This document shows, one piece after another, positions 1 to 8,800 of a stretch of DNA of 64,000 nt. Location of the stretch: the NCBI RefSeq assembly GCF_026241755.1, contig NZ_JAPJDA010000005.1, positions 62,001-126,000 of the forward strand. Direction: 5' to 3'. This DNA comes from Salinimicrobium profundisediminis (GTDB taxonomy: Bacteria; Bacteroidota; Bacteroidia; Flavobacteriales; Flavobacteriaceae). Made by a program: the position numbers and the translations under genes. Under the pieces are notes generated by a model. It saw nothing but the letters and a program-made list of their open reading frames with translations. It made no database searches and was not told the origin of the DNA. The first letter of the stretch is position 1. Each line of letters opens with the position of its first letter.

Positions 1-2223
1 GATGGCGATAGCCCGGCTGCCATGCGTTATACCGAAGCCAGGATGCGTAAAATAAGTGAAGATATGTTGGCCGATATTGACAAGGAAACTGTTGATATGC
101 AGCTTAACTTTGATGATACTATCCACGAGCCTACAGTTTTACCTACACGTATTCCCAATCTCCTTGTGAACGGTGCCAGTGGTATTGCTGTTGGTATGGC
201 GACAAATATGCCGCCTCACAACCTTTCAGAAGTTGTTGACGGTGTAACAGCCTATATTGAGAATAATGACATTGAAATAAACGAACTGATTGAGCACGTA
301 AAGGCTCCCGATTTTCCTACAGGCGGAACCATTTATGGCTATGACGGTGTTCGTGAAGCCTTTAAAACAGGGCGTGGCAGGGTTGTTATTAGAGCCAAAG
401 CTTATACTGAAGAAGTTGCAGGCAAAGAGGCTATTATTGTGACTGAGATCCCTTACCAGGTCAATAAGGCTGAAATGATCAAAAAAACCGCCGAACTGGT
501 TAATGAAAAGAAAATAGAAGGTATTTCTTTAATTAGAGATGAGTCAGACCGAAATGGGATGCGCATCGTCTATATATTAAAAAGAGATGCTATCCCCAAT
601 ATTGTTCTAAACTTACTTTATAAGCACACCGCACTTCAAAGTTCCTTTAGTGTGAATAACATTGCACTGGTAAACGGGCGTCCTCAAATGTTGAATTTGA
701 AGGATATGATCTATCATTTTGTGGAGCATCGTCATGAAGTTGTGGTACGCAGAACAGAGTATGAGCTAAGAAAAGCTGAAGAGCGGGCACATATTCTTGA
801 AGGTTTGATTATTGCTTCAGACAATATTGACGAGGTTATTGCCTTGATAAGAGCTTCGAGTAATGCTGATGAAGCTCGTACTAAGTTAATTGAGCGCTTC
901 GAACTAACCGAGATACAGGCTAAGGCTATTGTTGAGATGCGTTTAAGACAGCTTACAGGTCTTGAGCAAGATAAACTTCGTGCTGAGTATGAAGAGATCA
1001 TGAAGACCATTGAAGATCTTAAAGATATTCTTGCCCGTAAGGAACGAAGGATGCAGGTGATAAAAGATGAAATGCTTGAGGTCAAGGAAAAATACGGAGA
1101 TGAAAGACGCTCTGTTATTGAGTATGCCGGTGGAGACCTTAGCATGGAAGATATGATTCCAGATGAGCAGGTAGTGATAACTATTTCTCACGCAGGCTAT
1201 ATTAAAAGGACTTCTCTTACAGAATATAAAACCCAAAACAGAGGAGGAGTAGGACAAAAGGGTTCTACAACAAGAACTGAAGACTTCCTTGAGAACCTGT
1301 TTATTGGTACTAACCACCAGTATATGTTGTTCTTTACTGAAAAAGGTAAGTGTTTCTGGATGAGGGTGTTTGAGATTCCTGAAGGAAGTAAAACTTCAAA
1401 GGGTAGAGCGATTCAGAATTTGATCAACCTTGAACCCGATGATAAGCTTAAAGCATTTATTTGTACTAAAGACTTAAAAGACGAACAGTACATCAATAGC
1501 CATTATGTGATGATGGCTACCAAGAAAGGGCAGGTGAAGAAAACTTCTCTTGAACAGTATTCAAGACCCCGAACAAATGGTATTAATGCAATTACCATTC
1601 GCGAGGGCGATGAACTTCTTGAGGCAAGACTAACTACAGGAGAAAGTCAGGTGATGCTGGCTTTAAGGAGCGGAAAAGCCATTAGGTTCGACGAGAGTAA
1701 AACCCGACCTATGGGTAGGAATGCTTCTGGAGTAAGAGGTATAACCCTTGCCGATGATAACGATGAGGTGGTAGGTATGATCACTATAGAGAACCCGATG
1801 GAAGAAACTGTACTGGTTGTTTCTGAAAACGGTTACGGAAAACGTACTTATATAGATGATCCTGAAGATGGAGAACCAACTTATAGAATTACAAACCGTG
1901 GAGGTAAAGGTGTTAAAACCATTTCTATAACCTCTAAGACAGGTAGTCTTGTGGCTATTAAAAGTGTTACAGATCTTGATGACCTTATGATCATCAATAA
2001 ATCTGGACTTGCTATTAGAACATCTGTTTCAAATCTACGGGTAATGGGACGTGCAACCCAGGGTGTTAGGTTAATTAACCTTAAAAATAATGACTCTATT
2101 GCTGCAGTGGCTAAAGTGATCAATGAAGAAGAAGATGTTGAGGATGTAGCTGGTGACGCAACCCCCGAAGCGACTGATCAAAATCAGGATGGCACAACTA
2201 TTGCGAATGACAGTGAGGAATAA
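1..2223 (+). CDS. gyrA: DNA gyrase subunit A, 5'-truncated by the window edge
   Basis: Breakage-reunion subunit of the type II topoisomerase that introduces negative supercoils. Base 1 is already in frame ([15 protein letters not shown]), so the start lies upstream and the ATG at 22 is internal. The catalytic tyrosine that bonds to DNA is in the RYTE motif, codon 28-30. After it come the tower and coiled-coil region and a C-terminal beta-pinwheel with a GyrA-box-like [10 protein letters not shown] near base 1240 and further pinwheel blades such as NRGGKG; these support GyrA over ParC. The tail after about base 2125 is acidic, as in many flavobacterial GyrA. The TPR gene follows after 22 bases and may be co-transcribed. 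The quinolone-resistance region just before the active site is only partly inside the window. Confidence 0.97.
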   Translation, partial: DGDSPAAMRYTEARMRKISEDMLADIDKETVDMQLNFDDTIHEPTVLPTRIPNLLVNGASGIAVGMATNMPPHNLSEVVDGVTAYIENNDIEINELIEHVKAPDFPTGGTIYGYDGVREAFKTGRGRVVIRAKAYTEEVAGKEAIIVTEIPYQVNKAEMIKKTAELVNEKKIEGISLIRDESDRNGMRIVYILKRDAIPNIVLNLLYKHTALQSSFSVNNIALVNGRPQMLNLKDMIYHFVEHRHEVVVRRTEYELRKAEERAHILEGLIIASDNIDEVIALIRASSNADEARTKLIERFELTEIQAKAIVEMRLRQLTGLEQDKLRAEYEEIMKTIEDLKDILARKERRMQVIKDEMLEVKEKYGDERRSVIEYAGGDLSMEDMIPDEQVVITISHAGYIKRTSLTEYKTQNRGGVGQKGSTTRTEDFLENLFIGTNHQYMLFFTEKGKCFWMRVFEIPEGSKTSKGRAIQNLINLEPDDKLKAFICTKDLKDEQYINSHYVMMATKKGQVKKTSLEQYSRPRTNGINAITIREGDELLEARLTTGESQVMLALRSGKAIRFDESKTRPMGRNASGVRGITLADDNDEVVGMITIENPMEETVLVVSENGYGKRTYIDDPEDGEPTYRITNRGGKGVKTISITSKTGSLVAIKSVTDLDDLMIINKSGLAIRTSVSNLRVMGRATQGVRLINLKNNDSIAAVAKVINEEEDVEDVAGDATPEATDQNQDGTTIANDSEE

Positions 2224-2245
2224 TTTTAAATCAAAACCAAAAAAG

Positions 2246-3520
2246 ATGAAAACCAGAATTTTAACGGCAGCATTCGCTATGTTTACTGTCGTATCATTTG
2301 CCCAAAAGAAGGAAATCAAGCGAGCCGGTAAAGCGGTTGAGAAAGGAGAATATCAGGAAGCTAAGAATTACCTTCAGCAGGCAGAAGCACAGTTAGCTAG
2401 CGCTGACGAGGATGAAAAAGCTGATTTCTACCTTTACAGAGGATATGCATTGGTAGGAAACGGAGAAAATGTGGCTACTGCCGACTTAATGGCAGCTTCT
2501 GAAGCAATGAAAAAAGCTAAGGAACTTGGTCATGATGAGGCAGAGCAGGGAATGGCTGCAGTAAGTAATGCCCTGGTAAATGCAGCTATTACAGACCAAA
2601 ATTCTCAAAATTTTTCAGATGCCTCCAAAAAACTGGAAGCGAGTTTTAGAATGAGTAATCGTGACACCGTGTATCTTTATTATGCAGCATCTAATGCTGT
2701 AAATGCACAAGATTACGATGAAGCTTTAAGATATTATAAGGAGCTTCAGGATCTTGGTTTTACAGGAGAAGAAACTATCTATACCGCAGTAAACAAAGAA
2801 ACCGGCGAAGAAGAGAGAATGGCTTCCAAAGAGCAGAGAGACCTTTTTGTAAAATCTGGTAATTACATCAATCCTCAGGATAAGAAAGAGGAATCTAAAG
2901 AAGGAGAGATCGCTAAGAACATTGCCTTAATCTACATTGAAAAAGGAGACAATGAAAAGGCGGTTGCGGCAATGGAAAGAGCCAAACAGGCAAATCCTAA
3001 TGATGCAAGCCTTATGCAGGCAGAAGCAGACATGTACTACAGAATGGGGGACATGGCAAAATACCGGGAAATTCTTGAAGAAGTTGTAAGTCAAAATCCA
3101 AATGATGCCACTCTATATTACAATATGGGAGTAAGTTCAGCAGAACTTGGAGAAAAAGAACGTGCTGTAGAATATTACAAAAAAGCTCTTGAAATTGATC
3201 CTGAAATGAACAATGCCAGAATCAACATTGCTTTTGTAATTCTTTCTAAAGAAACTCCTTTGGTAGAAGAGATGAATAGTCTTGGTATGAGTAAGGCAGA
3301 TCAAAAGAAGTATGATGAGCTTGCTGAAGAACGTCAGCAAATTTATAAAGACGCCCTTCCATACCTTCAAAAAGTAATGGACAGAGATGCCGATAACATT
3401 GAAGCTGCCAGAACGATTATGAATATCTACTATCAGTTAAATGAAACTGAAAAAGCAGAAGAAATGAAAGCTAAGATCGCAGAGCTTGAAGCTTCAAGCG
3501 CAGCGGCTCCAAAGCAGTAA
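2246..3520 (+). CDS. Secreted tetratricopeptide-repeat protein
   Basis: 424-residue TPR scaffold, predicted periplasmic; partner unknown. I start it at the ATG at 2246, because this gives a clean signal peptide (MKTRILTAAFAMFTVVSFA, cleavage before QKK) and a 22-base gap to gyrA. The longer open frame from 2153 would overlap the gyrA end and bury the signal. At least three canonical TPRs are visible in the C-terminal half, including the block starting ATLYYNMGVSSAELGE and ending with an NPND/DPEM turn. An earlier region (about residues 20-80) looks like divergent TPRs. The C-terminus is Ala/Glu-rich. A strong bidirectional terminator follows. The gyrA-TPR order is, as I recall, common in flavobacteria, but no role in supercoiling is implied. 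Confidence 0.9.
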   Translation: MKTRILTAAFAMFTVVSFAQKKEIKRAGKAVEKGEYQEAKNYLQQAEAQLASADEDEKADFYLYRGYALVGNGENVATADLMAASEAMKKAKELGHDEAEQGMAAVSNALVNAAITDQNSQNFSDASKKLEASFRMSNRDTVYLYYAASNAVNAQDYDEALRYYKELQDLGFTGEETIYTAVNKETGEEERMASKEQRDLFVKSGNYINPQDKKEESKEGEIAKNIALIYIEKGDNEKAVAAMERAKQANPNDASLMQAEADMYYRMGDMAKYREILEEVVSQNPNDATLYYNMGVSSAELGEKERAVEYYKKALEIDPEMNNARINIAFVILSKETPLVEEMNSLGMSKADQKKYDELAEERQQIYKDALPYLQKVMDRDADNIEAARTIMNIYYQLNETEKAEEMKAKIAELEASSAAAPKQ

Positions 3521-3538
3521 ACAGAATATTTGTTTGAC

Positions 3539-3574
3539 AAAAAAGCCCGTTCATTTTTTGAACGGGCTTTTTTT
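3539..3574. terminator. Bidirectional Rho-independent terminator
   Basis: Perfect 15-bp stem (3539-3553 with 3559-3573), five-T loop, A-run on the left and T-run on the right, so it can stop transcription from both sides. It separates the plus-strand gyrA-TPR unit from the minus-strand thiolase-NlpC/P60 unit, whose last codon overlaps its edge. Confidence 0.9.
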
Positions 3575-4319
3575 ATATGATCTTTTTTATCACTCTAAGC
3601 TTATGGGTATGCCGGCGTAATTCGGCATTATAGATCCCCGAATGGTCTATACGATCAAGCCGCACCTTACCGTCTACATGTATAATGTAGTTGTCTCTCA
3701 TCATAATGCCCACGTGATTAATTGATCCGTCGGGGCTGTCGAAAAAAGCCAGGTCACCTGGTTCACTCTCTTCTATAAAACTAAGAGACTCTCCCTGCTT
3801 CGCCTGTTGGGCTGCATTTCGTGAAAGTTTATAGCCGTTAAGCTTGTATACCATTTGGGTAAAACCACTGGCATCAATGCCCATAGGACTTTTTCCACCC
3901 CACAGGAAGGGCGCATTGAGGTATAAAAAGGCAGTTTCTATCAGCTTTTCTTTTGGTTGTGCTTTTGTAGTGACCGCACCCGAATGTTCATGTTTCATGA
4001 GGGTAACCGCATTGAGAACAGAGCCAATAGGAATTGGAACAAGCTGTCCTTCGCCTGTTACAAACTCCATAAGGTCTGCTGAAAGTTGAAGTTCTTCCGC
4101 TTCCAGTTTTTCGAAATCGGGTTGAGAGATCTTTAACAGTTGTTTATTATCTATCCAGGCCTCGAGGTCTTCAAAAGAAGTGCGTATTCTTGACCATTTT
4201 CCTCTTTCTTCCAGAACCTTAAAGGTTTCCCCGTATAGCAGCTGACTAACCATTTCGGCGGTGTGTGCAGGTTCTGCTCTTAGCGGAACCGTACCTAAAA
4301 TACAAATGGCATATTGCAT
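3573..4319 (-). CDS. SH3-NlpC/P60 (C40) family protein lacking the catalytic cysteine
   Basis: 248 residues. Members of this family are cysteine peptidases that cut peptidoglycan stem peptides. An N-terminal bacterial SH3-like part (about residues 5-65) precedes an NlpC/P60 domain (about 125-248). The core motif reads WGGKSPMGIDASGF, where the family has DCSGF; the codon at 3870-3872 reads GCC (Ala150) on the minus strand. The histidines His202 (NHVGI) and His214 (IIHVDG) are kept. No signal peptide is visible, which fits a cytoplasmic protein. Start: ATG at 4319; the codon just upstream is TTG. It lies 24 bases behind the thiolase and is probably co-transcribed. Without the cysteine it is predicted to be a non-peptidase or a binding protein, unless this is a sequencing error. 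Confidence 0.88.
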   Translation of the reverse strand: MQYAICILGTVPLRAEPAHTAEMVSQLLYGETFKVLEERGKWSRIRTSFEDLEAWIDNKQLLKISQPDFEKLEAEELQLSADLMEFVTGEGQLVPIPIGSVLNAVTLMKHEHSGAVTTKAQPKEKLIETAFLYLNAPFLWGGKSPMGIDASGFTQMVYKLNGYKLSRNAAQQAKQGESLSFIEESEPGDLAFFDSPDGSINHVGIMMRDNYIIHVDGKVRLDRIDHSGIYNAELRRHTHKLRVIKKII

Positions 4320-4343
4320 CAAAAAGGTGCTTTCTAACCTGAA

Positions 4344-5525
4344 TTATTGTGGACGTTCAATGACTATTGCCGAAGCACCACCACCCCCGTTACAAATGGC
4401 CGCAGCACCTATTCTGGCATTGTTTTGCTCCAGAACACTTAGCAGGGTAATTATGATTCTCACACCAGAACAACCAAGGGGATGACCTAAAGAAACGGCA
4501 CCACCATTAACATTCGTATTTTTATCGGTTAAACCCAATATTTTCATGTTGGCCAACCCTACTACAGAAAAGGCTTCATTGAACTCAAAAAAGTCAACTT
4601 CTTCCTGAGGAATATTGGCTTTTTTAAGAGCTTTAGGTAAAGCTATAGCGGGAGCAGTGGTGAACTTCTCCGGGTCCTGGGCGGCATCTGCGAACCCTTT
4701 AATGCTGGCAAGGATCTTTAGTCCCAGTTCTTCGGCTTTCTCACGGCTCATTAGAACCACAGCACCGGCACCATCGTTTATAGTAGAAGCGTTTGCAGCT
4801 GTAACCGTACCTTCTTTAGAAAAAGCAGGGCGTAAGGATGCAAGTTTATCCATTTTTATATTCTTGTATTCTTCATCCTCCTTCACAATTACCGGATCTC
4901 CTTTTCGTTGGGGAACTTCTACAGGTACCACTTCATTGTCAAACTTGCCTTCTTCCCACGCTTTTGCAGATCTTTGATAAGATTGCGCAGCAAATTTATC
5001 CTGGTCTTCTCTTGTAAATTCATGTTCAATGGCACAATTATCGGCACAAACTCCCATAGCAAGCTGGTTGTAAGCATCCATAAGGCCGTCTTTTTGCAAC
5101 CCGTCAATCATAGTAGCAGGTCCAAACTTCTGGCCATTTCTAAGGTGAAGGTAGTGAGGGATCATGCTCATATTTTCCATTCCGCCGGCTACAATGATAT
5201 CAGCGTCTCCCAGGGCTATAGATTGTGCCCCCTGCATTACTGCTTTCATACCGCTGGCACAAACTTTATTTACCGTAGTACATGGTACAGAATAAGGAAT
5301 GCCGGCGCCCAAAGCAGCCTGTCTTGCAGGTGCCTGCCCCAGCCCGGCCTGTACTACATTTCCCATGAGGACTTCGTCTACCATTTCAGGTTTCAGGTTG
5401 ATCTTTTCCAGGGCTCCTTTAATGGCTATTGATCCCAGTTTGGTTGCGGGAACTGTTGATAAGCTACCCAAAAAACTACCTATTGGAGTTCGTGCGGCGC
5501 TCACTATGACTACTTCCTTATTCAT
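4344..5525 (-). CDS. Acetyl-CoA C-acyltransferase (thiolase)
   Basis: 393 residues, the standard length for type II thiolases. It condenses two acetyl-CoA or cleaves 3-ketoacyl-CoA in the cytoplasm. Active-site elements are complete: nucleophilic Cys89 in NKVCASGMKA, the NEAF motif, His348 in GHPLGCSG and Cys378 in CNGGGGAS. It is most like the acetoacetyl-CoA thiolase group (AtoB/PhaA), but sequence alone does not separate this from a beta-oxidation thiolase, so no symbol is given. It is the first gene of a minus-strand pair with the NlpC/P60-like gene. No other fatty-acid gene is adjacent. A promoter of Bacteroidota type sits upstream. Confidence 0.93.
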   Translation of the reverse strand: MNKEVVIVSAARTPIGSFLGSLSTVPATKLGSIAIKGALEKINLKPEMVDEVLMGNVVQAGLGQAPARQAALGAGIPYSVPCTTVNKVCASGMKAVMQGAQSIALGDADIIVAGGMENMSMIPHYLHLRNGQKFGPATMIDGLQKDGLMDAYNQLAMGVCADNCAIEHEFTREDQDKFAAQSYQRSAKAWEEGKFDNEVVPVEVPQRKGDPVIVKEDEEYKNIKMDKLASLRPAFSKEGTVTAANASTINDGAGAVVLMSREKAEELGLKILASIKGFADAAQDPEKFTTAPAIALPKALKKANIPQEEVDFFEFNEAFSVVGLANMKILGLTDKNTNVNGGAVSLGHPLGCSGVRIIITLLSVLEQNNARIGAAAICNGGGGASAIVIERPQ

Positions 5526-5554
5526 GGTTTAGCGGATTAAGATTTTACTTTTTG

Positions 5555-5586
5555 CGAATTTAATCATTTTATAAGGAAGAAACCAA
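5555..5586 (-). promoter_or_regulatory. Candidate Bacteroidota promoter for the thiolase
   Basis: On the minus strand TTG (5584-5586) is followed after 21 bases by TAAATTCG (5555-5562), one mismatch from the TAnnTTTG consensus. It lies 30 bases upstream of the thiolase ATG. Based on pattern only. Confidence 0.45.
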
Positions 5587-5614
5587 CGGGTTCTCTACAG
5601 CCAGCTTTTTTTAG

Positions 5615-5622
5615 TACTTTTG
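5615..5622 (+). promoter_or_regulatory. Candidate -7 element for pgpH
   Basis: TACTTTTG matches the Bacteroidota -7 consensus TAnnTTTG exactly, 17 bases before the ATG. No clean TTG is present at -33, only TTC at 5591-5593 with a 21-base spacer. A short leader of about 11 bases is implied. Confidence 0.5.
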
Positions 5623-5639
5623 ATAAGAGATAGCCCGGA

Positions 5640-7685
5640 ATGAAATCATTTATAAACAGCCTTTATAAAAATCAGGATCTTTTTTACAAAGTTTTCTTAT
5701 TTCTACTTACCACCTTCATCATTGTGTACATGTTTCCAAAAGGTGGAAAATTTAAATATGAGATCCCTAAAGGGAAGCCATGGCAGTACGAGAACCTATA
5801 TGCCCCTTTCGATTTTGCCATTTTAAAGGCCCCCGATGAACTTGCTGCAGAAAAAGAGGAGATCAACAAGACTCATGTTCCTTACTACGATTACAATGCT
5901 GAAGTTGTCTCGCAGGTTGAGGCTAGCCTGGATGAGCAGTTTGTCCGAATATTTCCGGACACCCTAACCCGGAGAGAAAATATGCGACTTCAGGATTTTA
6001 TTCAGAATACTTTTGAAGAGATCTATGATGCCGGGGTGTTGCAGGAGATTGTTCCGCTAAGCCCAGATCAATTGGTTTACCTGCGGGAGGGGAATGAAGT
6101 CACCGAGGTTACCTATAAAAGCATTATAAAACAGAACCAGTTGAGGGACTTTCTCAACAGGAAAATAGATAAGGCGCAGCTGCAAAATTATAGGGAGGAG
6201 TTGATTGGGTTGTTTTTTGACAGCGTGAAATCTAACGTTACCTATAATGAAGCCTTAACGCAAAGTGATCTTGAAAGCAGGTACAACCAGATTTCATATA
6301 CCCGCGGGAATGTTGAACGGGGGACAATCATTGTTGCGAAAGGAGAAGTGGTAGAGGGAGATAAACTGCAGGTACTCAATTCTCTTAAAGCCGAATATGA
6401 ATCGCAGGTGTGGAGTGAGGCTAACTATAACTGGGTGATTGTGGGGTATACGCTACTTGTCTTTCTCGCTTTGCTCATGTTGATGTTGTTCATTCGAAAG
6501 TATCGCTATGACATCTTTCAGAACAATATAAAAGTGACTTTCATTTTCTTTAATGTCACACTCATGGTGCTGCTCACCGTATTGGTGATAAGGTTTAATG
6601 TAGCGTACGTTTACGTGGTGCCTTTATGTGTGCTGCCGCTTACCATTAAAGGCTTCTTTGATTCAAGGCTTGGCTTGTTTACCCATGTTATTACTGTATT
6701 GCTACTGGGGTTCATTGTTCCGGATAGCTATGAATACATGTTCCTTCAAATAATTGCAGGTATTGTCACGATTCTTACGGTTTCAGAACTTTATAAAAGA
6801 GCTAATTTATTTATTACAGTAGGGCAAATTACCCTCGTGTATATCGTCTCTTATTTTGCCTTTACCATAATTCAGGAAGGTTCAATCTATGAAGTAGAAC
6901 CCGAAACTTTCCTCATGTTCCTGCTGGGAGGTTTGGCAACGCTTTTTGTGCAGCCGTTGATCTATGCTTATGAAAAAATCTTCGGATTAATTTCGGATAT
7001 GTCGCTGCTCGAATTGTCTGATACCAATTCTAAATTACTGAAAGAACTTTCAGATAAAGCCCCGGGTACTTTTCATCACTCGCTCAATGTGGCTAATCTC
7101 GCAGAGGCAGCGGCAAATGAGATCAATGCAAATGCCATGCTGGTGAGGGTAGGAGCGTTATATCACGACATTGGGAAAATGCGAAATCCAACGTATTTTA
7201 CAGAGAACCAAACTACATCGGTAAATTCTCATGATGAACTTTCCCCTAAAGAAAGTGCAGAGATTATCATTGAACACGTTATTAATGGGATAGAGGTTGC
7301 CAAAAAAAGGAACCTTCCAGACAGGGTTATCGACTTTATTCGAACCCATCACGGCACCACTACGGTCTATTATTTTTTAAAGAAAGCCATGGAAAATGAT
7401 CAGCACGTGAATGAAGACGATTACAGGTATCCCGGGCCAATGCCATTTAGTAAAGAGACTGCTATCCTTATGATGTGCGACAGTGTTGAAGCTGCAAGCA
7501 GAAGTATTAAGGAACCTACGGCCAATATGATCGATGAGTTTGTAGAAAGGATCATCAACAAACAAATGGAAGATGGCCAGTTCCTCAATTCAAATATTAC
7601 CTTTATGGAAATTCAGCAGGTAAAAAAGGTGCTGAAGCGCAAGCTTAAAAATATCTACCATCTAAGGATAGAGTACCCGGAGTAG
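5640..7685 (+). CDS. pgpH: 7TM-HD family phosphohydrolase, PgpH-like c-di-AMP phosphodiesterase
   Basis: 681-residue membrane protein. One N-terminal transmembrane helix (about residues 17-33) is followed by an extracytoplasmic 7TMR-HDED domain, then a block of seven membrane helices (about 260-450), then a cytoplasmic HD domain. The metal ligands are visible: HH at about 478-479 (TFHHSLNVANL), the HD doublet at about 508 (LYHDIGKM) and a later THHG. This architecture is that of Listeria PgpH, which hydrolyses the second messenger cyclic di-AMP; the substrate here is by homology. The gene has its own promoter-like element and converges on the GreA/B-like gene with a 3-base gap. Confidence 0.92.
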   Translation: MKSFINSLYKNQDLFYKVFLFLLTTFIIVYMFPKGGKFKYEIPKGKPWQYENLYAPFDFAILKAPDELAAEKEEINKTHVPYYDYNAEVVSQVEASLDEQFVRIFPDTLTRRENMRLQDFIQNTFEEIYDAGVLQEIVPLSPDQLVYLREGNEVTEVTYKSIIKQNQLRDFLNRKIDKAQLQNYREELIGLFFDSVKSNVTYNEALTQSDLESRYNQISYTRGNVERGTIIVAKGEVVEGDKLQVLNSLKAEYESQVWSEANYNWVIVGYTLLVFLALLMLMLFIRKYRYDIFQNNIKVTFIFFNVTLMVLLTVLVIRFNVAYVYVVPLCVLPLTIKGFFDSRLGLFTHVITVLLLGFIVPDSYEYMFLQIIAGIVTILTVSELYKRANLFITVGQITLVYIVSYFAFTIIQEGSIYEVEPETFLMFLLGGLATLFVQPLIYAYEKIFGLISDMSLLELSDTNSKLLKELSDKAPGTFHHSLNVANLAEAAANEINANAMLVRVGALYHDIGKMRNPTYFTENQTTSVNSHDELSPKESAEIIIEHVINGIEVAKKRNLPDRVIDFIRTHHGTTTVYYFLKKAMENDQHVNEDDYRYPGPMPFSKETAILMMCDSVEAASRSIKEPTANMIDEFVERIINKQMEDGQFLNSNITFMEIQQVKKVLKRKLKNIYHLRIEYPE

Positions 7686-7688
7686 GTT

Positions 7689-8141
7689 TTACCACACCTT
7701 TACAATATTCACTTCGCCGTCTCTGAAGCTAAAGGAGTCTCCTGCTTTTTTACCTTCCATTTCCTTATAAATAGGGGAATCTGTAGAGATTGCGTAGACT
7801 TTGCTGCCACTTTCCATATCCAGCTCTCCAAGAGGGACAGATACAAAGTAGTAGTTGTTTTCGGTTTCCACCACACTACCGGGTCTAACCACTTCGCTGC
7901 GATGGTCCCTGTCCAGGTTCGCCAGCGTTTCTTTCATGTTGCGCACCCGGTCAAGATAAACTGCGTTTTTCTCATATTCGGTCAGCATCTCTCCTTTATT
8001 CCCGTATTCGTCAAAATCGGGATGAAATTTATGCTGCTCGTTCTGGCCGCTAATGGTGTTCATTTTCTCATTATACTGGTCAATTTTATCATTGACCTGG
8101 TCCAGACATTTATTAAATAATTCTTCTTTGTTAATGCTCAT
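7689..8141 (-). CDS. GreA/GreB-family transcription elongation factor-like protein
   Basis: 150 residues starting at the ATG at 8141 (MSINKEELFNK); a longer frame from 8183 adds 14 residues that look untranslated. The N-terminal half is a helical hairpin with many charged residues (EEL...DQVNDKIDQYNEKMN...NLD), and the C-terminal half matches the FKBP-like GreA/GreB C domain (VVRPGSVVETENNYYFVSV...SPIYKEMEGKKAGDSFSF). Such proteins reach into the RNA polymerase secondary channel. The tip acidic residues needed for RNA cleavage cannot be assigned with confidence, so it may be a Rnk- or Gfh-like modulator. It lies 92 bases downstream of the next minus-strand gene. Confidence 0.8.
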   Translation of the reverse strand: MSINKEELFNKCLDQVNDKIDQYNEKMNTISGQNEQHKFHPDFDEYGNKGEMLTEYEKNAVYLDRVRNMKETLANLDRDHRSEVVRPGSVVETENNYYFVSVPLGELDMESGSKVYAISTDSPIYKEMEGKKAGDSFSFRDGEVNIVKVW

Positions 8142-8233
8142 TTTTTTCTCGTTTTGTTTAAAATTAGCCAACGTGATATTCAAAAAAGAACAATTAGCAA
8201 AAGTTTAATAATTACAATTTATTCGGAATCCCC

Positions 8234-8641
8234 TTATACCGCCGGCAGTTTATCGAGCAGCTGTATATTGCTTTGCAACCTGTTTTTCACCAAATCCATC
8301 ATCCTTTTGTTAAGTGCCGATGAATTGGTAATGTAGTAGCTGTACTCTTTAATAGTGAATTGTCCTATAATCATTCCTTTTAAGCTGTTTCGGAATTTCA
8401 TGTCCTTCTGAACAGCATTTTCTATATACGCCAGTCTTTTTTCTATGCTCATGCCGTAAAACACGTTCTTGTGTTTTTGTACGTAATTCCTGAAGGCTTC
8501 CAGTAGCAGGTCATTTTGCAGTAAGATCACCGGGCGCAAAGTGAGGTTTTGGAATTGCTCATCGGGTAGGGTTGAAGCTTTTACGACTGCCGATTCTATA
8601 TGTGGCCTTAGTTGGAGAAGGAGTTCATCACGTTCTTTCAT
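8234..8641 (-). CDS. Conserved hypothetical protein of Flavobacteriia
   Basis: 135 residues, soluble, mostly helical, no signal peptide. I recognise the pattern QNLTLRPVILLQNDLL and FRNSLKGMIIGQF from a family common in flavobacteria that databases often label glyoxalase. I see no vicinal-oxygen-chelate fold signature (repeated His/Glu metal ligands), so that label is doubtful. The strongly kept NSSALNKRM segment near the end may mark the functional site. It precedes the GreA/B-like gene in the same direction and may form an operon with it. Function unknown. Confidence 0.75.
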   Translation of the reverse strand: MKERDELLLQLRPHIESAVVKASTLPDEQFQNLTLRPVILLQNDLLLEAFRNYVQKHKNVFYGMSIEKRLAYIENAVQKDMKFRNSLKGMIIGQFTIKEYSYYITNSSALNKRMMDLVKNRLQSNIQLLDKLPAV

Positions 8642-8800
8642 CGCTTTGGTTTTGTTTAAAGATAGCGAAAGTAAGTCCTGCTTCCCCGGGCGGCCTTTGT
8701 GAATTATAAACCTGTTGTAAACAATTGCGCTTCAGTTAAAGTCTTTTTAATAATTTCTTCTGGCGATACGTTCTTCTTACCTTTAAAAAAAGCCATTTTT

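Noticed and set aside
2153-2245. Longer N-terminus for the TPR protein
   Set aside because: It would overlap gyrA and put 31 basic residues in front of a good signal peptide.
4908-5432. 174-codon plus-strand frame antisense to the thiolase
   Set aside because: The opposite strand carries a complete thiolase with all active-site motifs; this frame has none.
8699-8800. Longer N-terminus for the aldehyde dehydrogenase
   Set aside because: The added residues do not resemble the family, which starts at MILSKNPYTG.
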